In this document: in pieces, positions 24,565 to 50,064 of the stretch
Layout: every line of letters begins with the position of its first letter
How positions within the stretch are numbered: the stretch's first letter is position 1
From: Lagopus muta
Lineage: Eukaryota; Chordata; Aves; Galliformes; Phasianidae
Assembly (NCBI RefSeq): GCF_023343835.1
Contig: NC_064438.1
Coordinates: forward strand, 18,124,077 to 18,188,076
Length of the DNA stretch: 64,000 bases
Reading direction: 5' to 3'
The notes under the pieces: model-generated
Databases searched by the model: none
Told to the model about the DNA's origin: nothing
The model's input: only the letters and a program-made list of their open reading frames with translations
Made by a program: the position numbers and the translations under genes

Positions 24565-27500
24565 TTAATCCCCCATCTTAGCTTGCCATTTTGTGAGGCA
24601 TGGCTTCTGCATTTGCAAATTCAATTCATGTCATAGCGTGCAATTTTCTTTGCTTACTGTTGCTACATGACACTTCTTGTCTCATTTCTCTCAGGAATGT
24701 TGTTTTCTTAAAACCCCAGTTAAGGAGTGATACACATTTCAGTGAGCTTCCTCACTAGAGGCGCATTGGACATGCATCTCAAAGCAATTTATCCAGGTGG
24801 AAGATGAGGTCAGTAAAAAAAGTCTTCTTTGCATAGTTTGAAAACTTCTCTCCCTAAATCATATTTTAAGTAACTCATCTCAGAATGGGCCAGTGACTTC
24901 CCTCCAACCACAGACTGATCACCACACTCATAATGCAATGAATCCTCAGGCACACCATCCAGATTGATAGAGCCATTGACACAGCTTCTCTCACCACATT
25001 TCTTAGCAGGTGAATTCCAAAACGAAACAGGATTTTTAACTAAAACTGAGGCAAGAAGGCATAGGAATCATCATTTTCAGAGCAGCCTTCATATATCTGA
25101 GTGAACATCAAAAACAGCGTGGCACAACTGATAAGAATTTCACATCAGATCCCCAGTTATTTTAAGAAATGGAAGAGCATCACTGATGGGAGAAGTAGAA
25201 TTGAAAGATTGTGTTATAAGACACTAAAATCTAAACTATTTGGAAGATAGCATTCATATTTAAAAGATTTATGTCAAGTATTCAGTGAATTTAATAAAAT
25301 AAGTGCACAGAAATAACTGGAGATACTCTAGTTTATATGTACTGAAGTTGGTAACACTTGTATGAATGAATATTTTTCCCTGCAAGTTATTCCTATGAAA
25401 AAATGTCTTCACATACCTAGAGCTCTTTTATGCTATTACTTATAAAAGTAAGTGAGGAGCTAAAAGAATCAGCCAACATCAACAAGGTTAGGGAGAACAG
25501 AAAGGACACCTTAGAAGTGAATAATTGCCAGTACATCCAGGTTGCACGGCTGCCCAACTAAAGGTAAATACTGATTACAAAAGGTGCTGTACAAATCAAA
25601 AACCAAACATTGGTTCCTACTCAAGAGAACTTTTTACCTAAGAAAAAGAACAATACAGAAAGAGTGGGTGACAAAAGGCAATAGGAAAACTGCCTGAGCT
25701 TCTAATTCAGCTTAAGATTCAGAAGCATCAGGGCGTTATAAACTTTTATGGAAGTGTTTAGAGGGATTAAAGTTGTGAAGATGTTTATAGGGAGCTGTTC
25801 TACAAAAATAAAAGGTAACAACATGCTTAATTTGAAACAGAAGTTGATCAGAAGTATAAATCAAAATTTGATGGAGGAAAGAAGGTAACAAATCAGAGTA
25901 AAGCTATAGACCTTTAACATGAAGGTATTTATTTCCTTGGTAATGGAAGGAGATAATATAGTCAAGGTCACAGGCTAGAAAAATGCTGTTTTAGGGAGCA
26001 TATCCTGAACAAATACAGGATTGTGTTTGTAAAGATCAAATAAAAGGATATAGCATTAACCAAAACACATGCTGGAACTAGAATAAGAATTTTACTTACA
26101 AATACTTTGGGGGGGTGGGAGGGAATGTACCTTGATAAAGATGTAGCATCCACAACTGAACATAGTTCACTGCTGAAGTTGGAGAACCATCCTGAACCAC
26201 GCAAACATCACTGAGGATTCTCCTGCAGAAGCTCCTTGCTTTGCACTCCCCACCACAAATCTTTGGCCTGCAGGAACAGGAGCACACACTGCAAAACTGC
26301 TTACAGCCTCATGACTAGAAAAACTGGGGAAGAACAGTCATTACCATTAGCATTTCTGTTTTCAGAGACAATTTCCTAGACAACCAGAAACTCTGCCAAA
26401 TGCAAAGCGCTTTCTTTGCATGGTATCGGTTTGCATACAGTGAGGAATTACACACTTGGATTGTACAGAGCCAGTAGTTGAGATTCCTCTCACCTCGAGA
26501 GCACTTAACAATGACTCTCACTGTCTGATCTGAAGACAGCAATACCATGATAATTTAATGTAACATCTAGTTAGACAATCTTGATACATTCACCTTGAAA
26601 CAATACAGCCACAAAAATTCACTTGGCTATCTTTTTCCCACTCTTTAGAAAAATGCGATCCAATCGCAATAGCGAACTCAATAGAGCAGACAACTATCAG
26701 TCATCCAAGGTATAATTAGTAGCCTTTGACTTGCTGACTTAGTTTTCCTGGAAGATAATGTTTTACATGTGGAACATCTGAATTGCAAGCTGGCATTTAA
26801 CAACACAAATAACTGTTGCCTAAAAGTCCTTGTTGTACAAGCTGCTCTTCTTTCTTTCTCTGTCAAGATCAGCTGCTCTTAAAGATATTTGTAATACTTG
26901 AACTACCTTTGCCTATAAGGTGCACTTAATATGATATTGTGGAGCCATAACTTGCCATGAGCCTCAAGGTAGATCAGTTTTGGTACGGAGAGCACTGTTT
27001 TCTGAGTCCTAACTCCTGGAGTTGAAATAAATTTGGTTTGCTTGTTCTTACCAAAGAAATACCTTGCCTGTGTGGCGGTATTATATTAGGATATAATATA
27101 AGATGCATATATATGTATATTGTATATATATCTATATCTTATATATAGGATATATAATATATATTAGAATATTAGGGATCCAAGAACTACTGAATTAGAA
27201 GACCAGATGCCAAAGCCAGTTTCAAGAACCAGTTCTGAATGTTTGGTAGCAGTGACTGTGTTGATCCAGTGACAATTAGGATCCATAGAACCACTTCCAA
27301 ATTTAGAGGACATTTATCATCAGCCAAACTAGATTTTCACACAAGGAGAATGCATAATTGTGACTCAATGTGATGCTAACAACCCAATAGGTTTAAAGAT
27401 CATCTTGAAGTGAAATGGTAGTCAATAAGTAATTAACAACTGCAGGTAAGTGTTTGGAGCAAATTATGAAGTGTCTTCTTGGCTTGTGGGTAATTCCCCA

Positions 27501-29184
27501 CTCTTGGCACAAACACTACAGTGTACTGTACAACTTTCTATAGCAAAGTAGGACTTGCATGGTGACTGGAGCAAATTCCAGTCAAAGAAGCAGAGGTTTG
27601 CCAAATCACACAAAAAGCTTGACAGTTTTATTTATTTTTATCTGTATTTGCTCTTGGCACATGATTGATTCTATTTTCAAAATGCATTTTAATTTTGAAT
27701 AATATTCCACATGCAGATTGTTAGGGAAGTATTCAGAGCATAATCAGGCTCTTCCAAGCTGAGAAATAAGTCAGCTGCAGGATGAGAATTCAATTGCAAC
27801 CATTGAGAGCTCACTTCTCAGCCCCAGCTGTGCAAAGATCAATAGATAAATGCCAGCCAAGGACTGAAGAGAATTTTGGTTTGGAGAGTGAGAGGAGACC
27901 TGTGGAAGGGAGGAATACAGAGAAACCCAAGGAGCACTTCTAGTTGTATACAAATATACAAATGCTACAAAATGTTTACTTCCTTTGCTGCTCACATTCT
28001 AAACAGTCTCAAATTTACAAGCTTTTAGAATTTTTTCCCCTTCCCAGTAGAGATCTATTGACCAATCTTAGCCTAAAGAATGAGAAAAGTTGAGTGCTGA
28101 AGTTTAGAAAATATTTCAAGTATCTGACATGTAAAGAGTCCACCTTTGTAAAGAAACTTAAAAAGTCACAGGTAATTTTGGTTTTATACAAACAGTAGTC
28201 ACAGAAGGACAAAGAACCGGTTTACATACCTGTTTTACATCAAACTTTCAAGATTACATGGAGAAGACAGGCAAGGGATAGTAAGGGACAAGGAGAAGGA
28301 GATTCAATTAATAGTTGAAATGGACATCTCTCTTCCATATATTTATCTTCCTCTTAAGGAAGTATTCTGAGACCTGAAGCATTGACATTACCTTATGCAG
28401 AAGCCCACACCTATTTGGAATATCTTATCATGAGCTACAATTAGATATTCTGGGAGAATATAACAGTTCATTTACTTGGATGAGATCTTTCCACTGACTT
28501 CCCGTTACTGTTTTGCATCTCTTTAGCACTAGTTGGACAAAAACGAAATGGGAAAAATAACAGTTTAAATTAATTTCTTGTTGATTTCATTTTCAAATCC
28601 TAGATTAGACTAGCATTAATATAAGGTTACAAATACAATAAAGAAATTTATTTTTCAAAAGTGGATTTTGCTGCAATGTTAGACTAATGAAATATTTCAG
28701 TTGGATTTAAACCAATAAGCATGTAGTTACAAAACTAGAAGTTTAGCCTTGTGATTTTAAGATAGAAACCCCTTTTGCATTTTGCTAATATTTCATCAGA
28801 CACTTTATAAATCTTTTCAGTAATTTTTTCACTGCAATGTTTGCACTGCTTCCTATTCTCCTCCTTCCTTTTCACATGCGTAACTAGCACAGGAGAAAGT
28901 AATGCAATTCAGAGGGTACTGCTGTGGATTTGTTTCAAAACTCTACAGTTATCCAGATATTTGACTACAATGCTACCATAGACTTCTCGGAACTTATTCT
29001 GTACAAAAGGGGGCAATAAAATTGTGCAACCTCATAGACCTCAGGGCACTGACCAGCGAGCTACGATTATATACTGAAAGGATACATTAAAAAATGTAAA
29101 TTGGAAAATTAAAGATCCTTCATTTTTAATATTCAAAGTAGGACAAGTATTATTAGCAAAGTAAAGAGATTTTCACTTTGATGT
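24565..29184. other. Intergenic DNA without a recognised gene
   Basis: No exon-like coding sequence was recognised. The AT-rich simple sequence at 27081-27174 is listed separately. Confidence 0.45.
27081..27174. repeat. AT-rich simple sequence (TATA-type)
   Basis: About 90 bases made almost only of TATA, ATAT and TTAG steps, with several self-complementary stretches. It looks like a degenerate AT microsatellite. Confidence 0.8.
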
Positions 29185-29906
29185 TACTGAGGATTGGCTG
29201 GAAAGCTGCCTGACAGAAAGGGACCTTGGTGTACTGAGGGACAGTGAGCTGAATATGAGCCAGCAGCGTGCCAGGTGGCAAAGAAGGCCAATGGCATCCT
29301 GACTTGGATCAGGAATGGTGTGGTGAGCAGGACTAAGGAAGTCATCGTGCCCCTGTTCTCAGCACTGAAGTACTTGAGTACCTCAAGTACTGTGTTCAGT
29401 TATTATACCTCAGTACAGAAAGGACATTGAGGTGCTGGAGCACATCCAAAGAAGGGCAAGAATACTTGTGAAGGACTTAGAGAATATGCTTCATGAGGAG
29501 CAACTGGGGCTCCTCATGGGGCTGTTTAGTTTGGGGAAAAGGAGGCTGAGGGGAGACCTTATTGCTCTTTTCCAGTACCTGAAAGGTGCTTACAGCAAGA
29601 GCAGGGTTGGTCTCTTCTCACTGGTGACAGGATAAGAGGAAATGGCCTCAAGTTTCACCAGGGTAAGTTTAGGCTGGATATCAGGAAAAACTTATTCACT
29701 GAAAAGGTTGTTAAGCACTGGAATAGACTCCCCAGGGATGTGGTTGAGTCGCCATCCCTGGATGTGCTTAAAAACCATTTGGATGTCATGCTCGGGGGCA
29801 TGATTTAGCAGAGGATTATCAGAGTTAGGGTAGCTTGGTTAGGTTGCAGTTGGACTTGATCTTTAAGGTCTTTTCCAACCTGAGCAATTCTATGATTCTA
29901 CGATTG
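29185..29906 (+). mobile_element. CR1 LINE, truncated 3' part
   Basis: About 720 bases follow the standard CR1 3' region. They start near GGCTGGAAAGCTGCCTGACAG, pass through GAGGTGCTGGAGCACATCC, GGCTGAGGGGAGACCTTATT and GGAAATGGCCTCAAGTTTCACC, and end in AATTCTATGATTCTACGATTG. The open frame at 29432-29635 encodes the tail of the CR1 reverse-transcriptase protein ([25 protein letters not shown]) and is not a host gene. The 5' end is missing, as usual for CR1. A local duplication at 29370-29390 is described in the findings. Confidence 0.93.
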
Positions 29907-32488
29907 CAAAGGTAAGTGTGCAAATCTCTGGCATTCAATTAAGTTCATGCTGTTGGACATCACACTACAAAAGGTCGAGATGAAAATGTAAGTTATATCA
30001 ACTAAAAGGCAGTTAACAGTGCTAAGTCTAGATGTAGTTGATTTGTTAATTTCAGCAGAAATCACACGAGCTTTTCACAATAAACCTGAAGTAGCATTCA
30101 TTCAGAGGCTGAGACATTTGCTGTGACTTACAGTTGCTTGAGAACACATGAATAATGGCAACTTGAACTGCCTGCTATTTGAGTAGTGAAGGACCATCCT
30201 CTGCTTATGCTGCACTGTGCTAGATAAAGCAGAGCTTTGGAGAATGCTGCCCTTATAGGTCTTGCAGCTTTTATCATGAAGAGTTCATTTGGATAAAGAA
30301 ATAAGATTACCCAGCCCTGGAATTACCAGTAGTCAGAATGAGCGGGAGTCCATAAAACATCTCCAAGGTGGCATTTTTAAAAGGCAAAGGACATTTCAAC
30401 CACAATACAAAGCTGACATACAACTATAACTACTTTTCAGTCATCTCTGAAGGAGAACCACACAAGCAAACCCTGAGTCAGCCAGTACCTTCACAGAGCA
30501 GCACTGGTGAACCCTGTACAGTTCAGGAAATGTGAACACATTTCAGTGCCACATTGGCAATGAGCAATTGAATTGAAGGCAAATGCTTGTTCAATGTTTT
30601 GGCTGAGAGAAGAGAATCACAACCTTGCAATGTAACTCTGGAAATGAAGGCAACCATCTTCTTGGAGTTTTGCATTCCTCCCCTTACTGCACAAGAATCT
30701 GTGCAACAGAGACCCTTATTGCAGAACACAGCACAAGAAGTTTGTGCATCAGCCTAGTACTCCGTTGAGCTACCTGGTTACATCAGAGCACTCACCAGGG
30801 AGCAGATAGATGCTGCTCACCAGAAAAATCAGGGTGAATCAATCATTCACTGCCCTTAGCCACAGCACTCGGGCATTGCCCACTGTGCTGTCTCCAAGGA
30901 TAACAGAAACTATTTACAACAGCACTGGATTTCTCAATGCTTTTGAAATGCTGGGCATTTAAAAAAAAAAAAAAAAAAGCACTGTATCAAAATGAAAGCA
31001 AATTTATTTCTGTGAAAGTTGAACAGTTACAGCAGAAATACAACTTTCCTTGTAGTTTAGCCCAAGCAAAAATGTTACAAGAAGAGGTCTGTAAATAAAG
31101 CTCTTAGCTTTTCCCCTTCTTTGGAAAGGGGGGAAAATTGTCTTCACTGGTCATGTGTCACAGCTTCAGGAGGCACCAATACAAAATGCACTGAAGTCAG
31201 AGGAAGACAAAGAGGGAAGGGAGGGAGGATGTGCACACATTGTCTGGTTAGTGGAACAGTTGTCTGGGAGTCAGGAATTTAGGATTTGTTCCCCAATCCC
31301 ATGCCCAGCACATTAGGGTGTTTTGGGCTAAGCTCCACAATCTGAAGCTTTGCTAGTGTTAATTTATTAAAAGGACAATCAAACAAAACAAAATCCATTT
31401 ACTACTACTTCTCAGTGCAGTAACTTAAAAAGTTTTATTTAAATCATGAACAATGTCAAAACCTATATCACCACCAATCCAAAATCATATAGAAGACATT
31501 TGTCTGGTATCTGAAACAGTAAAAAGTGATCTCCATGTAACTTGCTTTAATCATCATTTAAAAAAAAAACAAACATTATGAACATTCCTCATTCAGGAAG
31601 ATGTACATTTTTAATGGAAATTGTGAAACAATCCTGTTTTCATTTAAAAATTATTTGACTACAAAACTCGGAGGAAATGAAACCATTTTCAAAATAAAAT
31701 TAAATTAGAACTCAGTAATTATTATTTTATGTATAACAGATAAAGTAAACTCTGTGAAATTAATGTATGCCACCATCAGCCTTACATGGATAATTACACT
31801 TTCATTGATCCATTAAACCCAGAATATTTTAATAACGTACTTAAAAGGTTATTATTTACTCACTAACCATTAGCTTAGCATAGCACAGATACAGATGAAG
31901 TAAATGAAATGTCATCTGACTGCCCAGTAAAAGAGATGAATAAAACAATATTAGAATTAAGTTAGCCTGTTACGCCTATGTGCAAATGTCACTGTAGCTT
32001 GTTGAAACTCACTGCTGTTGGTGAGTGGTGGTCATAGGGACAAAGAACTCCTGCCAAACAATTTCAGCAGACAAAGGAAAGACATCCATACGAGCACTAC
32101 CAACTGAGCACTATGTGCTCAGTAGTTCCCACATAAATCCGCTGTATCCTCAGTAAAATAAATCCCCTTAGAAAAATCCTGTCTGCCACTGAACTGCACA
32201 AAATAAGCCACATATGGTACCCAAATCTTGCATCATGTGTAAGTTTGAAAGAATCCTATACTACTTATGTTCTTCAGACTTAATCCCAATTAGCAGAGAC
32301 TAACTGAATAACTTACTAGCTATAAGGTATGCCACCTCCTCCATGTACGGCAGTTGGATCCTTAAAAACTGGGGAGGTGTCTACAAACTGTGTACTATAA
32401 TTGCTGTAATTCCTCTTGAAAAATACCCATCACTGAAATGTTAGTCTTGTTTGAGCACTAAAAGCTTAGAAGTAATATACTAATTCAT
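29907..32488. other. Intergenic DNA between CR1 and the actin 3' end
   Basis: No coding or repeat signal was recognised apart from an A-run near 30961-30978. Confidence 0.45.
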
Positions 32489-32508
32489 ATGACATCCACA
32501 CAGTGTGC

Positions 32509-32514
32509 TTTATT
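32509..32514 (-). terminator. Poly(A) signal of the actin gene
   Basis: AATAAA on the minus strand, in the context GCAATAAAGC, lies 105 bases past the actin stop codon. It predicts a short 3' UTR of roughly 125 bases, with cleavage near 32490. Confidence 0.65.
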
Positions 32515-32618
32515 GCAAGTAGAGGAAAGCCAAACCAGGATTCACTCATAGCAAAGAAGAGCAGGTAAGGTGTAGAGAAACAGCACTACTTATCACAGAC
32601 AGTAGCCAACGGAAGCAT

Positions 32619-44889
<12,271 letters not shown>

Positions 44890-47698
44890 CTGTAAAACAG
44901 TAATTTGAAAGAGTTTGGAGGAGTAGATGGAAGGGAATGAGACAGAAACAATTCTTCATCTTTTAGATAGCCTACTGCTGTAAAGAAAAATTATTTTAGA
45001 AAACAGCAAAACTAAATACCAAAGTCCATGCTAAAGCCTCAGTTCCGGAAAACACACTAAGTATCCATATAAATTTTGGCTGAATGAATTTTAGTGAGCC
45101 AAGTTAGCAAGGATATTCAGCCTCTATTTCCAAAAGGGAAATCTCCGATATCCCTGTCATACTCTATTAACTGACTTGGTGACCACAGGACGGGCTCAGC
45201 TAATGGATACACATTCAGCTCTACATGGACTTCTGCAAGCGTAACTCCATCTCTTCCAACGCTAAATTACCTTCTAGAAATTACATTTATTAAAAATGAA
45301 TTAATCATATGCACCCACCAGTTATAACATTAGTGCTTTAAGAGCTCCTGAACATTAACTCTTTCAGATGCTGCTTTTGCTCCCTAATGGCATTTTTGCC
45401 TTTTTCTCAGGGGGCCATGATCAATTTGAAGAAACAACTAAAAATAACCCCCACAAACACTTTCAGGAAAGTATTGGCTGTGTTTTTAAATGACAGCTAC
45501 TCTGTAACGTTAAGTGCTGGCTAGAGGACCTGTTCCATACTTGTAATGGTAAATATCTTATCAAAGAAGCTATTCTGGGACATAGAACAAGCTGTGGCTG
45601 GCACAGCTGGCCAAAATCAACAAAACCACAGCAGTTGGCCAACACATCAAAGTCCTGAATTCACTGAAATCCATGGCAGAATTCCCACCGAGGGAGGGCC
45701 CGAATTTCACCAAGACTTCTCTTTTGGACTCCTTGTTTATTTTTAGGGCTGTAAGACTGCCTGTTTAGGCAGTCAAGAGAGAAGTATTGCACTTTTCCTT
45801 TTCTGGCAACTTCATTCGGTAAGGAAGAGGACTTTAAGAACAAAAAAGGAACGAACAAGAAAACAGAACTTATCCCACTAAGTCTCCATCTGTCTGATCT
45901 GTGGGGCTTAAAACAGCCTCATGCTCTTCAGAGGGCCACTGCAATAATACTGAAGTCCTTGGATATTTAAAAACAAGGTTTTCTCACAACAGACAATGAC
46001 TGTGCAGAGATAGGATACTCTGCCCCTTCTGCATCAAAAAAATAATGAAGTCCCTGGTGTTCACTCCTTCACCATGGGCTTTATGGAGTAAGACCACAAC
46101 ACACGATTGATCAGAACGCTGCCAGATGAAATGGATGCATAATTTGAATAAATGATAATGCAGTATTATAAAATAACAATAATCTCTTTGATTGACGTTG
46201 ATATGCATGTGACTGGAAGATTCCTTTGCTCATAAAGAAGCTGAATATTTCTAGCACATATGTTTGCCAATAGTTTTAATTTAGGAATGTTTAAACATTA
46301 GTTCCAGCAGGTGTATTTGTGAATCTTCATTCACACTGCCACAAGCCATTACTTAGTTCCGAAATCCTAACGAAAAGCCTTTGAGAATGCAATAAACTAA
46401 CCATCTTCCAGCATTATCCAGCTTTACAGAACTGTACCCAGACTTCGATTCCAATGTGAATCTGAATCAAAGGAAATTCAGTTCCTAAATACAAGAACTA
46501 CATCAGGTGAAACGCTACAATTTCAAAACAGAGAAATTATAAGTATAGAGATTCTTCGCAGCTCTGACAGTACAGAAAATAATATTCCCATTCACTCTCA
46601 TCACAGCATTTTATGTGCAACTGTGAATGGAAAAATAATCTCAGTTACAACCATCCTCAGAGAAAAAAAATTCACAGCGAAACCTTAGATCATCTTTACA
46701 AGCTAGGCTTCAGAGTGCCAGCAGTTATTCAGTTGGTACTTTTACTCAATATTGGTTAGATTCCAGACAACTCATTGAAACTTATTAATAAAATCAATGG
46801 CTGAATTTGTTCATTTCATGCTTAAAAACTATAGCAATGACCTTGCTATGCTTATCATTACTTAGTCATAAGGTAAATGTTAAAAGAGTACTACTTAAAT
46901 ACACAAATACCTTCAGTGACAGTCATGTTATTGCTTTGAAGCTGCTGGTTTTAATAAACAGAAAACTTCCTATTTGTTTCTACTGGTTTCTGCATAATGC
47001 CTGATGTTCAGAGAACACTATTAAAGTTCTAAATTCTATAGCATGTTCTGCATTTTGTATGCATATTTAGCACGGGCCAAATAAAAGTCCTTATTGTCCG
47101 TGCTGTTCTAGGATTGACAAAGAACAGATGCCTGAACCATCTAATTCCCTCAAACTGTTGAGCCTCCATGTCTTGTGAATGCCTTCCCCACATCCATCCT
47201 ACCCTGCCCTTCAGTGAGTTGATCAAATGTAGGTAACACTGAAATTAATACGGCCATCCACTCTTAAGACAGCACTCCTTCTGTAAAATACAAAGCGTTT
47301 AGTCCTTTAGTACAAAATGCTGTGAGAGAACTAAATGTGATGGAATACATTCACCTTGTGCTTCATCCTGGTTTGTGTCATAGCTACTCATAACTATCTG
47401 TTCAGCTTACACATACAGATCCCTCTAGGCTTCAGACAAAGAAAGTTCCACTGTACACCACTGATCTTTCCAGCGATGAGGGACATCTACATCTCCTTAC
47501 AATCATGCAGTCAAACCTGAACTGCCTTACATTAGGAGTCCTTCTGGAATTCCTTCAATGGCTAAGGCAAAGCAGTATCCAGGACCACATTTTGGAAATA
47601 AGCAAGTGTACACATACCCCCAGAAGATCTCAAACCAAGTGAAAACAAGCGTTAAAATCATCAGCTGTTAACAGGTGAAACTCTCAGGGTGCGCTTAC
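44890..47698 (-). other. Actin intron 1
   Basis: The predicted 2.8-kb intron separates the non-coding exon from the start-codon exon. In ACTA2 this intron carries a regulatory CArG box; I found no perfect CC(A/T)6GG here. A 36-base inverted repeat at 47069-47104 with AT-rich, CArG-like halves is the only structured element noticed. Confidence 0.55.
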
Positions 47699-47738
47699 CT
47701 GGGAAATGGTGACGATCTGTAAAAGCACCTTCGTAAAT
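47699..47738 (-). other. Predicted non-coding exon 1 of the actin gene
   Basis: The minus strand reads CACCATTTCCCAG followed by the strong donor GTAAGCGC at the 47699/47698 boundary. A TATA box lies about 25-30 bases before the proposed start near 47738. A 40-base untranslated first exon fits the smooth-muscle actin layout. The start point is inferred from TATA spacing only. Confidence 0.6.
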
Positions 47739-47761
47739 GAAGTGATCTCATCTTCCATTAC

Positions 47762-47768
47762 ATTTATA
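47762..47768 (-). promoter_or_regulatory. TATA box of the actin gene
   Basis: TATAAAT on the minus strand, about 30 bases before the proposed transcription start and 45 bases downstream of the CArG box. Confidence 0.6.
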
Positions 47769-47812
47769 ACAGCTTCAGGAAAGGAGTTCACAGAACATCT
47801 ACGTGAGTCAAG

Positions 47813-47822
47813 CCATTTTTGG
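47813..47822 (-). promoter_or_regulatory. CArG box (serum response factor site)
   Basis: CCAAAAATGG on the minus strand is a perfect CC(A/T)6GG. It sits about 75-85 bases before the proposed start, the usual place of the proximal CArG box in muscle actin promoters. It suggests control by SRF and myocardin-family co-activators. A C-rich tract at 47907-47916 (GGGGGAGGGG on the minus strand) could bind Sp-type factors. Confidence 0.65.
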
Positions 47823-47916
47823 AAACCTTTTTTTCAGTTTGTGCTTATCGCTGTGACAGCATAAAGGCCTAGATAAATTAGGGCAGGATTTCCATTACCT
47901 CTGTATCCCCTCCCCC

Positions 47917-49440
47917 TTGTTAACTTGCTATGCCTCGTAAGAAAGGATTTTTATTTTCATTAATAACCCCCCTTTTTGAGACAAAAGCCCTCACACCAGA
48001 TGTGCAAGACAGGAAGGTTTTGTGGTCCACTGCTGTCACTAGAAACCATTCTACTTCTTTTAACACAAATACCTAAGAATAGCTCATTATCATCCTTGTT
48101 AGCAGCCATCCTGAAGCAGGAGAAGTCTTACCACAAACAGTTCTCACGTTTCAACTGTACTTGATGTTTGTTTGTGTGGTGCAAAGACTGAAAATAGCTG
48201 ACTTATCTCAGAATTTCAGTGACACTGTGGCTTAAAACAGGGACTGAATCAGCAATAAGCCATTCAAAAGAGGTGAGTGGTAACTATTTCACACACACAC
48301 ACAAAAAAAGACATCAACTACACCGGAATATATTGGATTAATATAGGAATCCAGACCATTAGTAGACTAGAAATATTACAGAATCCTCATAAGAAGAAAG
48401 TTCCTAAGCTTTACCTTAGTTCCTAGATAATTAAGGCCGGTGACAATTCCCATTCCACATCACAAAAGCAAACAATGCAGAACTTCAGATACAATTTAGT
48501 AAATGTTAACCCTGCCAACATCAACTCTCAACCAATCGCTCTTTCTCTCACCACGTGACCATGCACAGCAGAAGACAGCATGTACAAAAATCCTTGTAAC
48601 ACAGGCAGATAATTCACTTCATGAACACTCAAGTCAATTTTGTAAAACTGATGGAAGCCTTCAATTTTCATATGCATTATCTTCTCCCACAGTTTTTTAG
48701 ACTGGTTAATAGGAAAACAAATGGTCATTTCTTTTTGTGACTTTATGTCTACTCTCTTAGACTTGGCTTGTTTTGAATGCATCTCCATTTTATACAGGAA
48801 TGAACGGAAACACAGAACAAACAATAAACAGTACCAGGAATAAAAACAACATTCTAGCTTCTACTGGCCATAGCCTTCACAGATAAGCTGGTTTTGGAAT
48901 CAGAGAAATAGCTGTGAAGTTTCAGAGATCGTTATAACAAAATACAGGAGTATCAATATAAAAGGCACAATGCTCCACTACATACCTACAGAAACTGAGT
49001 GCAAATCACCTGCTTCTTATAGCCTCCCAGTTAAAAATGCAAACTCTCCTCATTCGTAATTCAAAGTATGTAAAATATGTAAGACTGTAGGTTTATAAGC
49101 CTGAAGTTCATCTGCTGAGCAGCTAAGTAACATCTGGCCCCAAGACATACATAAACTTAAACCCATCAAGACTACGAGGAGTGGAAGTAAATTTAAACAC
49201 GTGAAAAGTTACAGAAATTGCACCTCTGAAACAACAATAAAGGAACATAGGATGCTTAAGACATTTCTTCATGCCAATTCCCCAGTCTTGACTGAAGCTT
49301 ATACTTCACCTTACCTTATTACCACGTACAGACCTGTGTACCCTGAAACAGCCAACACAAACTATGAAGGCTTAATATGGCCAAAGAACATTGACTGAAG
49401 CTTATTTTTTGAATAAAAATAAGAGGAAATTAAAATCCAG
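47917..49440. other. Intergenic DNA between giantin and actin
   Basis: About 1.5 kb lies between the giantin 3' end and the actin promoter. No gene was seen. It holds a short CA repeat near 48291-48302 and a degenerate motif, CCTAGATAATTAAGG (48422-48436), that resembles one at 47868-47882 in the actin upstream region. Confidence 0.5.
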
Positions 49441-49450
49441 TTCTTCTTTC

Positions 49451-49456
49451 TTTATT
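49451..49456 (-). terminator. Candidate poly(A) signal of the giantin gene
   Basis: AATAAA on the minus strand in the context GCAATAAAG, 450 bases past the stop codon. An earlier AATAAA at 49553-49558 is an alternative. Confidence 0.5.
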
Positions 49457-49905
49457 GCACTCTTGTAGAACTTCCTGTTGTAACCAAGAAGCCAATAAAC
49501 AGTAATAGCTGAATATTCCTTTAAAATGTATAGTTCAACTCTTAAAATAAAATTTATTTAGAAAAGATATCATTTACAACCCATTCAGAAGTAATCATTC
49601 GTTATGTACTCACAAGCAATATTAAATAACTAGTATGCAGCAGTTTCTTTATAGGGCAAACGAGGGCAATATTTTCTCCTTAGCAAATATAATACCCCAC
49701 TGATAAAGAGCAATTCAAGTCAACTTTGGGACAACTGTGATATACACAAATTTCTTACAAGAAGCTCAAGATTCATATAGTGTAACAAGAATATATACAA
49801 CTGTGTCCAGTGCATAGCTTAACAGCAGCATGTGAAAAATCTATTATCTTGAATTGGCACACCATTACCTATAAGAAAATAATTTACTCAGAAAATGCAG
49901 TGTAT

Positions 49906-50064
49906 TCAGAGAACACCAGTGAGGCACAATAAAACAATAAGATGTAGTGTAACCAGGTATGTAAGGAATAAATAGCGGGATTTTGCTCTGGAGGTCAGCA
50001 GCTTAGAACAGGTAAGACTTCGTCCTCGAAGCCATCTTCTGAAGGAGAGGGCTCCTCTTTTCAC
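49906..50064 (-). CDS. GOLGB1: Giantin last exon with membrane anchor
   Basis: 52 codons and a TGA stop. Basic residues ([15 protein letters not shown]) precede a hydrophobic helix ending CLTGVL, so the protein is held by its C-terminus with most of it in the cytosol. Acceptor TCCTAACCAG. Confidence 0.92.
   Translation of the reverse strand: MKRGALSFRRWLRGRSLTCSKLLTSRAKSRYLFLTYLVTLHLIVLLCLTGVL

Noticed and set aside
29432-29635. Open frame of 67 codons with a protein-like composition
   Set aside because: It is the end of the CR1 reverse-transcriptase frame inside the CR1 element, not a host gene.
47868-48436. CCTAGATAAATTAGG and CCTAGATAATTAAGG as extra CArG boxes
   Set aside because: The AT core is too long and is interrupted by G, so they do not fit CC(A/T)6GG; noted only as similar motifs.
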